Shown here: in pieces, positions 26,285 through 34,523 of the stretch
Numbering within the stretch: the first letter of the stretch is position 1
Layout of the letters: every line of letters begins with the position of its first letter
NCBI RefSeq assembly: GCF_001514145.1
Contig: NZ_KQ948676.1
Span: 125,963 to 172,369 of the forward strand
Origin: Streptomyces canus
Lineage (GTDB): Bacteria; Actinomycetota; Actinomycetes; Streptomycetales; Streptomycetaceae
Length of the DNA stretch: 46,407 nucleotides
Reading direction: 5' to 3'
Translations under genes and position numbers: made by a program
The notes under the pieces: model-generated
The model's input: only the letters and a program-made list of their open reading frames with translations
Databases searched by the model: none
Told to the model about the DNA's origin: nothing

Positions 26285-27451
26285 CTACTGCTCGCCCAGA
26301 CTGGTGGCGTGTTGATCCACCTCGATGTCCGAGCGCTGTACGCCGGTGAATCGTGTGGGCCGGAAGGCCCCGAGGAGGTCCTGCTCCTGATCGGTTGTGA
26401 TCTCGGCCGCGACCAGGCGTCCCAGAATCGGCGCCAGGGTGACCCCGCTGTGCGAGACGAGGCAGTAGACGCGGGACTGCGCGGAGGCATAGCCGGCGAC
26501 GGTGTGGCCGTCCGCGGGCAGTGACCGCAGGCCGATGCGCAGGTCGATCTCCGGTGCCCGGCCCGGGTCGGGCAGCAGTGTGGAGAACCGTCGGGCGAGG
26601 GTGCTTGCGATGTCCCCGTCCGCGGACGGGGGGTCTGCCGGATCGACGTGGGCGTTCAGATCGAGAGCCTGCAGGACGGTATGCCCGCCGGCCTCGGGGC
26701 GGAGGTTGAGGCCGGGACTGTGGATCACGCAGCGCAGGTCGAGTTGTGGTGACCTGGCGTACCCGAGCAGGCCGACGGTCTGCGCTCCGCGACCGGCATC
26801 CGTGACCATGGGAACGTCGATCCCGGCCCGTGCGGCGAGACGTTCTGTCCAACGGCCTGCCGCCAGGACGACTCGATCGCCTGTGCGGACCTCGCCCCCG
26901 GCCAGGGTGACGGATACTCGGTCAGGCCCGTCGTTGATGGCTACGACCTCGCCGATCGCGAACGTGGCTCCGTGCTGCTCGGCGTCCGCCAGCAGGCTGT
27001 TCACCAAACGGTCCGGGAGAACGTATCCCTCGCTGGGGAAGTGTGCGATGGACGTGATGGTCGCCGGGATGCGGAGGCCGCCTGCGGTACGCGCCGCTTC
27101 GTCGGGGGTGACCCAGTGTGCGGGGTAGCCGAGTGCCTGCAGTCGTTCCACGTTGTCGGCGAGCCGCTGCTCGTTTGCGGCGTCCGCCCACTGCAGCGCT
27201 CCGCTGGGGAAGTACGACGGCGCGCCGCGCAGTTGCCCGGCGAGCCTCGCGTGCTCCTCCATCCCCGCGAGGTTCAGCCGGTGGTAGTCCGGGTCGGGCT
27301 TCCGGCTGGAGTTGGTCCAGGCGAAGGTGGTCGCGGTCGTGCCGGTGCCGGCTCCCCGCTGATCGAGCAGGAGAACGTCCTCGCCGGCGACGGCAACCTG
27401 CCTCGCGACGCTCACGCCCAGCACGCCGGCACCGACGATGATGACCTTCAT
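26285..27451 (-). CDS. FAD-dependent amine/amino-acid oxidase (DAO family)
   Basis: 388 residues. The N-terminal FAD motif is intact (VIIVGAGVLGVSVARQVAVA, G-A-G-V-L-G), followed by the DAO pattern (DQRGAGTGTTATTFAWTN, GDRVVLAAGRWTERLA) and the C-terminal IGLRSLPADGHTVAGY and YCLVSHSGVTLAPIL, which close over the flavin. These enzymes oxidise primary or secondary amines such as D-amino acids, glycine or sarcosine; the substrate is not evident. AAGGAAG precedes the ATG. The GntR gene ends 34 nt upstream on the same strand, so the two form an operon and the regulator probably responds to the oxidase substrate. Confidence 0.92.
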   Translation of the reverse strand: MKVIIVGAGVLGVSVARQVAVAGEDVLLLDQRGAGTGTTATTFAWTNSSRKPDPDYHRLNLAGMEEHARLAGQLRGAPSYFPSGALQWADAANEQRLADNVERLQALGYPAHWVTPDEAARTAGGLRIPATITSIAHFPSEGYVLPDRLVNSLLADAEQHGATFAIGEVVAINDGPDRVSVTLAGGEVRTGDRVVLAAGRWTERLAARAGIDVPMVTDAGRGAQTVGLLGYARSPQLDLRCVIHSPGLNLRPEAGGHTVLQALDLNAHVDPADPPSADGDIASTLARRFSTLLPDPGRAPEIDLRIGLRSLPADGHTVAGYASAQSRVYCLVSHSGVTLAPILGRLVAAEITTDQEQDLLGAFRPTRFTGVQRSDIEVDQHATSLGEQ

Positions 27452-27485
27452 GGTGTGCGCTTCCTTTCTGGCAGCGGCATGCTGC

Positions 27486-28199
27486 TCACATGGCGGGGAC
27501 CGGCAACTCCAGGAAGAACTCGGCGGTTCCCGGACGGACGAGGGTCGTCACCACCTCCACGGTGCTGCCGTCATCGGCACGCAACTCCCTGCGCCTCATC
27601 AGCGCGGGCGTTCCGGTCTCGCTGTGCAGCCATGCGGCGTCGTGCTCGTCGAGGGCGACCGGGTCGAGGAAGAGCCGGATCGAGTCGATCGGTACTCCCC
27701 TGCGCTGCAGATACGGGAGGGTGACGAGGTCTTCGAGGTTCTCGTTCAGCAGGTCGGGGGCGGCCGCGAAGAGGACGACGTGCCGCTCGACCGACTGCGG
27801 CTCCTCGCGTACGTTCAGTTTGCGGCGGACCAGTTCCACTACGGCTGTGTCGGCGGAGGCGCCAGGGAGGGTCAGGATGGCGTCGGCGGCCCTGACGATC
27901 CGCGCGGAAACCACTTCGTGTCTGCCCGGCGCACCCTTTGCGGCTGCCGCAGGAGTGACGAAGTTAAGCAGATTGATCTGCCGCGTCACGTCCGCCACGA
28001 ACGATCCGTGGCGCCGCCGGCGGATTGCCAGCCCCGCCTCGGCCAGGTCGTTGAGGACCCGTTGGGCGGTGGCACGACTGACGCCGTACTCGGCGGAGAT
28101 GTCCATCTCGCTTGGCAGACGCGAGCCAGGCGGGAGGGCCCCGGACAGGATCTTCGCTTCGAACTCTCGCCTGATCTGTACATAGAGTGGCACGGTCAT
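27486..28199 (-). CDS. GntR-family regulator (HutC/UTRA type)
   Basis: 237 residues from ATG 28199 (an upstream ATG at 28214 would add 5 and lies within the operator). N-terminal winged helix: PLYVQIRREFEAKILSGALP, PSEMDISAEYGVSRATAQRV, LNDLAEAGLAIRRRRHGSFV. C-terminal UTRA effector domain (about 75-235; VVELVRRKLNVREEP, YLQRRGVPIDSIRLFL). First gene of an operon with the flavin oxidase. The conserved 30-bp sequence overlapping its start, found again at 28576, is the likely binding site. Confidence 0.92.
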   Translation of the reverse strand: MTVPLYVQIRREFEAKILSGALPPGSRLPSEMDISAEYGVSRATAQRVLNDLAEAGLAIRRRRHGSFVADVTRQINLLNFVTPAAAAKGAPGRHEVVSARIVRAADAILTLPGASADTAVVELVRRKLNVREEPQSVERHVVLFAAAPDLLNENLEDLVTLPYLQRRGVPIDSIRLFLDPVALDEHDAAWLHSETGTPALMRRRELRADDGSTVEVVTTLVRPGTAEFFLELPVPAM

Positions 28200-28201
28200 G
28201 G

Positions 28202-28234
28202 CTAGACCGTACATTCACTCGATTGACTGGTAAG
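28202..28234 (-). promoter_or_regulatory. Promoter/operator of the GntR operon (copy 1)
   Basis: Plus-strand CTAGACCGTACATTCA followed by GATTGACTGGT matches a second copy at 28576. Read towards the gene it gives CTTACC, 17 nt, TACGGT as -35/-10, with the ATG only about 7 bases beyond, so transcription may be nearly leaderless and a bound regulator would block it. Confidence 0.5.
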
Positions 28235-28575
28235 AGTGAGCTGACCAGCCCAGCCTTCAGCGTCCGAGCCTCATGGGCGGGGTGCTGTTCCCGATCTGCC
28301 CCGCAGAGGTGCCGGGCGGGTTCGACGGTGACCACGGAGCCGAGCCGACGACGGTGCCGGCGCGGCTGCGCCTGGAGCCTGCCGGACCGCCAATGACGGG
28401 CGATCGGCCCCGCCTTCACCGATTCGCTGAAGATACGCCGGGCGCCGTCACGGCCGGCGCCGTTCCCACGGTGGAGATCCTTTTCAGCCGGTAATCGAGC
28501 CCCGGAGGGCTGGACCCTTGCCTGATTCGTCATGTCGGTCTCCCGCCCGATCTACACGCGACCAGCAACCTTCTC
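28235..28575. other. Region between two operator copies, no intact gene
   Basis: About 340 bases. A minus-strand ATG at 28533 with a GGGAG site opens a frame (MTNQARVQPS...) that runs into the GntR gene out of frame, and its content is not recognisable. It looks like the leftover 5' end of a gene once driven from the second operator copy. Confidence 0.4.
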
Positions 28576-28608
28576 TAGACCGTACAATCAGATAATTGAC
28601 CGGTCAAT
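28576..28608 (-). promoter_or_regulatory. Promoter/operator copy 2, with TTGACCGGTCAA palindrome
   Basis: CTAGACCGTACA-TCA-ATTGAC-GGT is shared with 28202-28234. This copy contains the perfect 12-bp palindrome TTGACCGGTCAA. On the minus strand TTGACC, 17 nt and TACGGT form a good promoter. No intact gene follows it. Confidence 0.5.
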
Positions 28609-28892
28609 ACGAGCAAGAAGATCTACTCAGCAACCATCTTTCTCAGCCGGCGCAGACCGCGATCGGTGAAGACGCTGCTCCGCGAGGCCAGGGAGAGGAA
28701 GGCCAGTGCCACCTGCCTGGTGGCCAACTCGTACGAGGCTGGGAACCATTGAATTCTTCCCGGCAACGTGACGGTTGCGATGCGTGCGGTCGATGCGCTC
28801 CGAGCCGGGTGACCTGGCGTCAGATAGGGGTGAAGCCCCAGTAGGAACAGGTCTGCGAAGATCAAGTTCCGTACAGCCAGCGGCTTCACGCG

Positions 28893-29190
28893 TTGACCAG
28901 CATCACCTACACCGCCGTGCTCGATGTCGGCAGGGAGACCGCCGAGGCTCTGACCCGGCTCGTGCGCGAGCACCACGACCGGCTCGGCACCCGCAAGAAC
29001 ACCGGGCCTTGGGCGTCTTCAAGCAGGGCATCCTCGTCCTGCGGTGGTTCGTCGACGGGACCCGCTTGGCCCAACTCGCCCGGGCCAACCAGATCTCGGT
29101 GGCCACCGCCTACCGCTATCTGCACGAGGGACTGACCGTGCTCGCCGACCATGCCCCGGACCTGTCCACGGCGCTGGAGCGGGCAGCCGC
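28893..29190 (+). pseudogene. IS5-type transposase N-terminal fragment, frameshifted
   Basis: ITYTAVLDVGRETAEALTRL and GTRKNT are in one frame, then ALGVFKQGILVLRWFVDGTR and VATAYRYLHEGLTVLADHAP in another. A single missing C in ACC(C)GGGCC near 29006-29009 explains the shift. This is the DNA-binding N-terminus of an IS5-group transposase; the DDE domain is absent, and the next 220 bases up to the GH5 gene hold no recognised sequence. Confidence 0.7.
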
Positions 29191-29417
29191 CGCCCTCCCC
29201 CGGCGCTGTCTGGACGACGGTTCGCTGCGCGAGCGGGACGACGCGGCGGCGATGCGGGTCGCCGAGCCGGGGCGGGAGACGCCCGCCGTGCCGCGCCGGT
29301 GGCACCAGGAGGAAGTCACGGCCCCGACGGCTGCCGAGTGCAGGCATCCGTCGGGGCGCACGGTCGTGACGAAGAACGTCAAGGTGGAGCCGAAAGCCCC
29401 CTCGGCCGTCTGTCCGG

Positions 29418-30404
29418 TTACAGGCCCCAGCCCCAACGCAGTTGTGCCACGCCCGAGGAGTTGTTCACCGCCAGTCCGCTGCCGCTCTGCCGGGTGATCG
29501 AATAGCTGTCGCCCGAGCGCAGGCCGGGCCAGTAGACGACGCCCATCTGACGGGACCTCGTCAGGTCCGTGGTGGCGGCGAAGTACGCGGTGAAGGTGTT
29601 GCCGTCCTGGTTCCCGCCGTAGTAGTTCAGCCCGGTCGTCATCGGGGCACCGGCCTCGTCGATGATGGTGCGGGACGAGTACGAGCCGAGCCGGTTGCTC
29701 AGGTTGGTGGTCCACGCCGAGCGGGTCGTGTCCGAGGCCCAGTATCCGTAGAAGTGCAGCGACAGCAGCGTGCCGTTCAGGGCGCTGGCCGCTCCGACGC
29801 CCGTGACGTTGTCGTTGTAACCGGTGCCGCTGATGAGGACCCGCCCGCGGGGGGTGCTCGAATGCCGGGACAGCCACGACGAGCAGAGCGACACCCAGTC
29901 GTTCAGGCTGTAACCGAACGGCTCGTTCATCGGTTCGAAGTAAACGTTGCCGTTGCTGCCGTAGTCGCTGATGACCTTGTCCCACATGGTGTTCCACGCG
30001 TTCATGTCATCGACTTTGCCGTCCTTGTTCGCTTCCCAGTAGCCGAAGATGACCTTCATGCCGTGGGACAGGGCCGAGTCGGCGGCGCCCTTGTACCGCC
30101 CCCACCAGTCCGAGTTGACGCTCTGCGGGTTGATCGGCAGCCGCACGGTGTTCGCGCCGAGCTGCTGCTGGAAGCCGCTGATGATGCCGTCGGCCTTGGA
30201 GCGGACGCTGTCGTAGCTGTCGCCGGCCGTGAGGCCGGTCGGGATCACCCAGCCGTCCACGTAATTGTCGCGGCTGTCCGCCCAGTTGACTCCGCGGAAG
30301 GAGTTGGTGGCGGCGGATGCGCCATGGGAAACCGTCAGCAGTGGCGCGAGGAGTGCTGCGATCAGGAAGGCCCGCAGACGGGCGCGAGAGCGGAGGCGAT
30401 TCAC
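29418..30404 (-). CDS. Secreted GH5 glycoside hydrolase
   Basis: 328 residues, GTG start at 30404. Signal peptide about 1-31 (LRAFLIAALLAPLLTVSHGASA). The TIM-barrel catalytic domain shows the GH5 pattern: RGVNWADSRDNYVDGW, ANTVRLPINPQ, the acid/base E161 in VYFEPMNEPFGY, HFYGYW, and the nucleophile E250 in TIIDEAGAP. The C-terminus (SITRQSGSGLAVNNSSGVAQ) is short, without a binding module. Family members cleave beta-glucans or related polysaccharides; specificity is open. It is preceded by an 18-bp palindrome that is a likely repressor site, so expression is probably sugar-induced. Confidence 0.9.
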   Translation of the reverse strand: MNRLRSRARLRAFLIAALLAPLLTVSHGASAATNSFRGVNWADSRDNYVDGWVIPTGLTAGDSYDSVRSKADGIISGFQQQLGANTVRLPINPQSVNSDWWGRYKGAADSALSHGMKVIFGYWEANKDGKVDDMNAWNTMWDKVISDYGSNGNVYFEPMNEPFGYSLNDWVSLCSSWLSRHSSTPRGRVLISGTGYNDNVTGVGAASALNGTLLSLHFYGYWASDTTRSAWTTNLSNRLGSYSSRTIIDEAGAPMTTGLNYYGGNQDGNTFTAYFAATTDLTRSRQMGVVYWPGLRSGDSYSITRQSGSGLAVNNSSGVAQLRWGWGL

Positions 30405-30428
30405 ACGAACTCCATTGTTCGATTGCTC

Positions 30429-30446
30429 GATGTTTACGTAAACATC
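30429..30446. promoter_or_regulatory. Perfect 18-bp palindromic operator upstream of GH5
   Basis: GATGTTTACGTAAACATC is an exact palindrome 25 bases upstream of the GH5 start. The A/T-rich arms with a central CG are typical of LacI-family sites. No LacI gene lies in the window, so the regulator would act in trans. Confidence 0.65.
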
Positions 30447-30614
30447 CGTCCTGACGTGGGGCTACCGAGTCGAAGACGGGGAGGTTTCTGCATGCTGATC
30501 CTCCATCGATTCAGTGTCAAGAGCCTGTCAGGAGCCGTATCCCGCGTGACAGCGGCGGGTTGAGGCGGGCGACGAATGGGTGCTCACCAGCGGATGGCGT
30601 CTGAGCTCAGCTGA

Positions 30615-30707
30615 CTGGAATGGGGACGTCCCTGGTACGACGGCCTCACACAGTTCTTCGAGGCTGCTGCCAGGGCGGACGCCGCGATGCTCGTCTGGTT
30701 GGACTGA
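30615..30707 (+). other. Short C-terminal coding scrap
   Basis: After TGA at 30612 the frame reads WGRPWYDGLTQFFEAAARAD and AAMLVWLD, then TGA at 30705. It has the feel of a protein C-terminus but no start, and I do not recognise the family. Confidence 0.25.
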
Positions 30708-30839
30708 CGGGCCCGGTCAGCTGTCAGACCTCAGCTTGGGGAGCTGATCGGGCCCTCCACGACTGCCGCCCTGCCTCCCGGGCCACCGCCGTTCGGCGGG
30801 TGCGGTCGGGCAGGCGATCGCCGGGACAGCCGGCCATGG

Positions 30840-31004
30840 AGCGCGCCCGCAGCGGTCGACATCGACCAGCTCCAACGGCGGATCGCCCGCCGTGAACAGG
30901 ACCTCGCTGAGAAGCGGGGCGAGCTCGAAGAGCGGACGGAGAAAGTTGATGCAGCACGGGCAGCGAACCGGGAGTTGACCCGCGCGTTGAACCAGGGATC
31001 ATGA
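30840..31004 (+). other. Coiled-coil C-terminal scrap
   Basis: The frame ending at TGA 31002-31004 reads DIDQLQRRIARREQDLAEKR then GELEERTEKVDAARAANREL and TRALNQGS, a clear heptad-rich helix like the tails of some recombinase or transposase-associated proteins. There is no start and no other domain. Probably a mobile-element remnant. Confidence 0.35.
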
Positions 31005-31131
31005 CGTCTTTGCTCTTCTTTGCCTGCAGGAGCATCTGTTCCCGCATCTGCGGTCGGTGACGACAGAAAGATCTCGGCCAACCCTCTTTCCCGAGTACAT
31101 CGTTGGCACCTCGAAACGTCGGTTGGAGCAC

Positions 31132-31800
31132 CTACCGTCCCGGTGTCACGAGCCCTGTCTCGTAAGCCACCACCACGGCCTGGGCCCGGCTGTTCAGGTC
31201 CAGCTTGGCCATGGTGCGGTTGAGGTGGGTCTTGACCGTCGCCTCGCTGATGCAGAGCCGGTCGGCGATCTCCGGGTTGGACAGGCCGCGTGCGATGAGT
31301 TCGAGGACCTCGACCTCCCGGGTGGTCAATGCGCCCAGGTCCGGCGGAGGTTGGGCGCGCGGCTCGGAGGAGGCCCGGTAGGCGAAGGCTTCGACCAGTC
31401 GCCGGGTCACGGTGGGCGCGAACAGGGCGTCGCCGGCGGCAACCGCGGCCACCGCGGCCAGCAGCCGCTCGGGACCTGAGTCCTTGATCAGAAACCCCGA
31501 CGCTCCGGCCCGCAACGCCCCGTACACATACTCGTCGAGGTCGAAGGTGGTCAGGACCAGCACCCGGGGTACGGGGGCGGCCAACTCGGCGAGGATGCGC
31601 CGAGTGGCCTCGATGCCGTTCATGCCGGGCATGCGGATGTCCATCAGGATCACGTCGGGCCGCGTCTTGGCGGCCAGTCGCACCGCTTCCTGGCCGTCTC
31701 CCGCCTCGCCGACGGCCTCGAAACCGGGCGCGGCATCGAGCAGGCCGACGAGCCCGGCGCGGATGAGGAACTGATCGTCGACGACTAGGACTCTGGTCAT
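31132..31800 (-). CDS. LuxR/NarL-type response regulator
   Basis: 222 residues from ATG 31800. The receiver domain has D8, D9, phospho-acceptor D54 (VILMDIRMPG), a conserved Thr in LVLTTFD and Lys in FLIKDSG. The C-terminal LuxR HTH spans about 155-215 (LTTREVEVLELIARGLSNPE, IADRLCISEATVKTHLNRTM). It overlaps the stop of the kinase gene by 4 nt (ATGA), so the pair is translationally coupled. It probably controls nearby genes, of which the divergent secreted proteins are the nearest candidates. Confidence 0.95.
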   Translation of the reverse strand: MTRVLVVDDQFLIRAGLVGLLDAAPGFEAVGEAGDGQEAVRLAAKTRPDVILMDIRMPGMNGIEATRRILAELAAPVPRVLVLTTFDLDEYVYGALRAGASGFLIKDSGPERLLAAVAAVAAGDALFAPTVTRRLVEAFAYRASSEPRAQPPPDLGALTTREVEVLELIARGLSNPEIADRLCISEATVKTHLNRTMAKLDLNSRAQAVVVAYETGLVTPGR

Positions 31801-32963
31801 CCCTTGAGTTCGCCCCTCCACCGTGCGGCAGTCGCCGACGTCGGCAGGGTCAGGCGGACCGCGAAACCCCCCTCGGCGCGTGGGCCGACGCGGATCGTCC
31901 CGCCGTAGAGCTTGGCTCGCTCCCGCATGCCGATCAAGCCCTGGCCGCCACCCTCCGACACTCTGGCCGGAATGACCCCCTCTCCGTCGTTGGTGACGCT
32001 GACGGTCAGTCCGTGCTGGGTGTAGCGGAGTTGCACCTGCGCGCCGGCATGGCGGGTGTGTTTGAGGACGTTGGTCAGGGCCTCCTGGACGACGCGGTAG
32101 GCGCACAACTCGACGCCGGGCGGCAGCGGACGCACAATGCCCTCGACGCTCAGCTCGACGGGGACACCGCCGGCCCGGACGCGCTGCACGAGATCGTCGA
32201 GCCGGGCGAGGGTGGGCATGGGCGCGGCCGACTCGGCGCCGCCCAGGTCGTCTTCCCGCAGGACCTTCAGCATGCGCCGCAACTCCTCGAGCGCCTCCGT
32301 GCTGGTGTCCTCGATGGTGCCCAGCGCGCCCCGGGCCGTTGCGGCATCGGAGTCGAGGACGAACCGGGCCAGGCCCGCCTGCACGGAGATCACCGACATG
32401 TGGTGAGCGACAATGTCGTGCAGTTCCCGCGCTATGCGCCCGCGTTCGGCGGCGACCTCCTGGCGGGCCCGCTCAGCCTGCTCGGCCCGCAACTGCTCGG
32501 CCAGTTCTTGGGAGCGGCGGGCAAGCGTGCCGGACCACACCAGCACCGAGCAGTACAGCAGTGCCTGACCCACGACCACCCCCAAGGACAGCTGGTCACT
32601 GACCACACCGGCGTACACCCACTTGGCGGTCATCCCCGCCGCGCAGCCGACGGCGATCCGCACCGAGTACACCGACGCCACCGTGTACAGGGCGAGCAGC
32701 GAGCCGAACGCGGACGCCACCGGCCAGTACCCCAGGCCGATATAGACGACGCCGACCATCTGTACGGCCACGAAGACCACCAGCGGTGCCCTGCGCCGCA
32801 GGGCGACGGGCAACTGCGCCAGGATGAGCAGCGCATAAGCGGTCGTGTCGGGTTCCGGCCAGCCCTGCGTCACCGACCCCTGTCCCAGCCGGACGGCCGC
32901 CGCAGCCATGGCGAGCGCGATCAGTGAGTCGACGACCACCGGCCGGGGCGTACGCATGCGCAT
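31797..32963 (-). CDS. Histidine kinase of the NarL/DesK type
   Basis: 388 residues from ATG 32963; a TTG at 33002 would add 13. The N-terminal half has four to six TM helices (VDSLIALAMAAAAVRLG, ALLILAQLPVAL, LVVFVAVQMVGVVYIGLGYW, and others). The HisKA_3 box carries H182 in RIARELHDIVAHHMSVISVQ. HATPase: E-N region AYRVVQEALTNVLKHTRHA, G1 VTNDGEGVI, G2 GGGQGLIGMRERAKLYGG. It senses through its membrane part, since no large extracellular domain exists. Coupled to the response regulator. Confidence 0.95.
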   Translation of the reverse strand: MRMRTPRPVVVDSLIALAMAAAAVRLGQGSVTQGWPEPDTTAYALLILAQLPVALRRRAPLVVFVAVQMVGVVYIGLGYWPVASAFGSLLALYTVASVYSVRIAVGCAAGMTAKWVYAGVVSDQLSLGVVVGQALLYCSVLVWSGTLARRSQELAEQLRAEQAERARQEVAAERGRIARELHDIVAHHMSVISVQAGLARFVLDSDAATARGALGTIEDTSTEALEELRRMLKVLREDDLGGAESAAPMPTLARLDDLVQRVRAGGVPVELSVEGIVRPLPPGVELCAYRVVQEALTNVLKHTRHAGAQVQLRYTQHGLTVSVTNDGEGVIPARVSEGGGQGLIGMRERAKLYGGTIRVGPRAEGGFAVRLTLPTSATAARWRGELKG

Positions 32964-33233
32964 CACCGCAGCGTAACGCCGGTACTCACCCCGCGGCGTC
33001 AACCCTCCGCAGTACCACGAAAGTTGAAGGAACGGCTACCGCGGAAGTTGCAGGCACTACGCGGCTACCGCGCACGGTGGAGCGGGAGTTCCACCTGGCG
33101 TGCGACGCGACAGCTGCGCCGCCGCCTCTACCGTCATGGCATACCGGCACCGCCCGACCAGCGGAGCCACACGGTCCGCGGGCTGTTCGGGGGGCCCAAC
33201 GGGGAACCCGGCCCGCGGCCGGAAGGAGCCAGC

Positions 33234-33641
33234 ATGACGATACGGAAGATCGTGTCCGGATGGTCGGCGTTCGCAGCGATAGGCATCGTCGTGGCCAGTG
33301 CCCCATCTGCGGCTGCCGAGCCGGCTGTGCACGGGTGTGCCTATCCGCGGGTGTGCTTCTACCTGACGGAAGCCCAATGGAACGCCAACAGCCCGACGGC
33401 CGCCTACCAGGATGCGGATTACAACCAGACGCTCGGCTCCAACAGCAAAGGGGCGGACGTTGTCTACAACTCGCGCAACGACGACACGGTCCTTCTCCGG
33501 GTCGGCAGCACAAACAACGCCATCTGCCTCAACCCGAACGGCGCCGTGGACAACGACGCATCTGTCACGGTAACGGCGATCCGAATCCGGTCCACGCCGG
33601 CTAAGTGCAGCGGCATCTTCGAGACCTGGCCGTCGAGCTGA
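33234..33641 (+). CDS. Small secreted protein, peptidase-inhibitor-I36-like
   Basis: 135 residues; GGAAGGAG lies 7 nt before ATG 33234. Signal peptide about 1-28 (WSAFAAIGIVVASAPSAAAE). The mature part has Cys in HGCAYPRVCFY, AICLNP and AKCSG, plus the YxxDxYNQTLG and NDDTVLLR strands seen in streptomycete I36-like proteins related to metalloprotease inhibitors. The relation is remote. It is divergent from the two-component system and followed by a terminator and another small secreted protein. Confidence 0.8.
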   Translation: MTIRKIVSGWSAFAAIGIVVASAPSAAAEPAVHGCAYPRVCFYLTEAQWNANSPTAAYQDADYNQTLGSNSKGADVVYNSRNDDTVLLRVGSTNNAICLNPNGAVDNDASVTVTAIRIRSTPAKCSGIFETWPSS

Positions 33642-33686
33642 TCGCACCAAGGCCCGGCCCCGATGTGGCCCGGGGCTAACCACCGG

Positions 33687-33708
33687 CCCTCGCCTGGACA
33701 GGCGAGGG
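33687..33708 (+). terminator. Hairpin terminator
   Basis: CCCTCGCCT (33687-33695), loop GGAC, AGGCGAGGG (33700-33708): a perfect 9-bp stem. It lies between the two small secreted-protein genes. Confidence 0.6.
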
Positions 33709-33734
33709 AGTGTTCAACGCAACGGGGAGGGATT

Positions 33735-34103
33735 TTGAAGATCAAAACTCGGGCCTCAAGGCCGAAGAGGCTGGCAGTACTCGCCGTATCGAGCGCCGCT
33801 GCCCTCATTGGCCTCACGGCCGCTCCGGCCGAGGCTCATACCTACAACCTGAGCACAACCGGCGCGGCGGGTGCAGTTGACTACTCTGCCAACGGTACGT
33901 GGGACATCTACGCCCGCGACACTCTCACCGACGGCCACTGTGCTCGCTTTCAGGTGAAAGACTGGGACGACACCAGTTGGCGCTGGTACGACGACATGGT
34001 CTGCACGTCCACGGAACAGTGGGTAAGTATCGTGCAATCGGGCTGGTCCGTCCGCATATGCCGGACCGGAATCGGAAACTGCTCTGCGGCCCTCAAGCTT
34101 TGA
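33735..34103 (+). CDS. Small secreted protein, unknown
   Basis: 122 residues from TTG 33735, chosen because GGGGAGGG is 4-11 nt upstream and the N-terminus then fits a signal peptide (basic KIKTRASRPKR, hydrophobic LAVLAVSSAAALIGLTA, cleavage after AEA near 34). The mature part of about 88 residues is beta-rich (YSANGTWDIYARDTLTDGHC, VKDWDDTSWRWYDDMVC, WSVRICRTGIGNC) with four Cys that could form two disulphides. No family recognised. It is followed by a strong terminator. Confidence 0.75.
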   Translation: MKIKTRASRPKRLAVLAVSSAAALIGLTAAPAEAHTYNLSTTGAAGAVDYSANGTWDIYARDTLTDGHCARFQVKDWDDTSWRWYDDMVCTSTEQWVSIVQSGWSVRICRTGIGNCSAALKL

Positions 34104-34126
34104 GCCGAGGGACCTGGCGCGAATAC

Positions 34127-34155
34127 CAAGACCCGCACCCTGTGGTGCGGGTCTT
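34127..34155 (+). terminator. 12-bp hairpin terminator
   Basis: AAGACCCGCACC, a 4-base loop, then GGTGCGGGTCTT: a perfect stem just after the small secreted-protein gene. Edges are given to within a base or two. Confidence 0.75.
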
Positions 34156-34319
34156 CCCGCACCACTATCGGCGACCGCAATGAACGGGGCTGGCGTCGGC
34201 GGCTTGGTCAGTGCCGTGGATGGCCAGGAGCTGCTCCGCCGTGTGGCGGCCGCTGACCGTCATCTGCATCGCGTTCGCGCCACGTGTTGGGGGCCACCTT
34301 GAGCTTCGCGTAGATCGCG

Positions 34320-34523
34320 CGCTGGGAGGCCCCGGAAGTCCCCCGCCCAGGCCGGGCCACCCAGGAGCAGGCCAATCTGCTCGGTGTCAGCCGCGGGGAT
34401 CCGGTCCTCGTCATCGAGCGGACCTACTACGACGGCGACGGCCGCGCAGTGGAGACCGCCGACATCACCGTCCCCGACGCCCGCTGGGAAGTCGCCTATG
34501 AATTCGGGGTGGACGCCCGGTAA
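34320..34523 (+). pseudogene. GntR-type regulator, UTRA domain C-terminal remnant
   Basis: The frame reads ATQEQANLLGVSRGDPVLVI, ERTYYDGDGRAVETADITVP and ARWEVAYEFGVDAR, the end of a UTRA domain, with TAA at 34521-34523. The DNA-binding part is missing. Confidence 0.7.

Noticed and set aside
28623..28976. 117-codon minus-strand frame
   Set aside because: It overlaps the IS5 fragment on the other strand, has no ribosome site and no recognisable domain. The tail (LASRSSVFTDRGLRRLRK) is suggestive but not enough.
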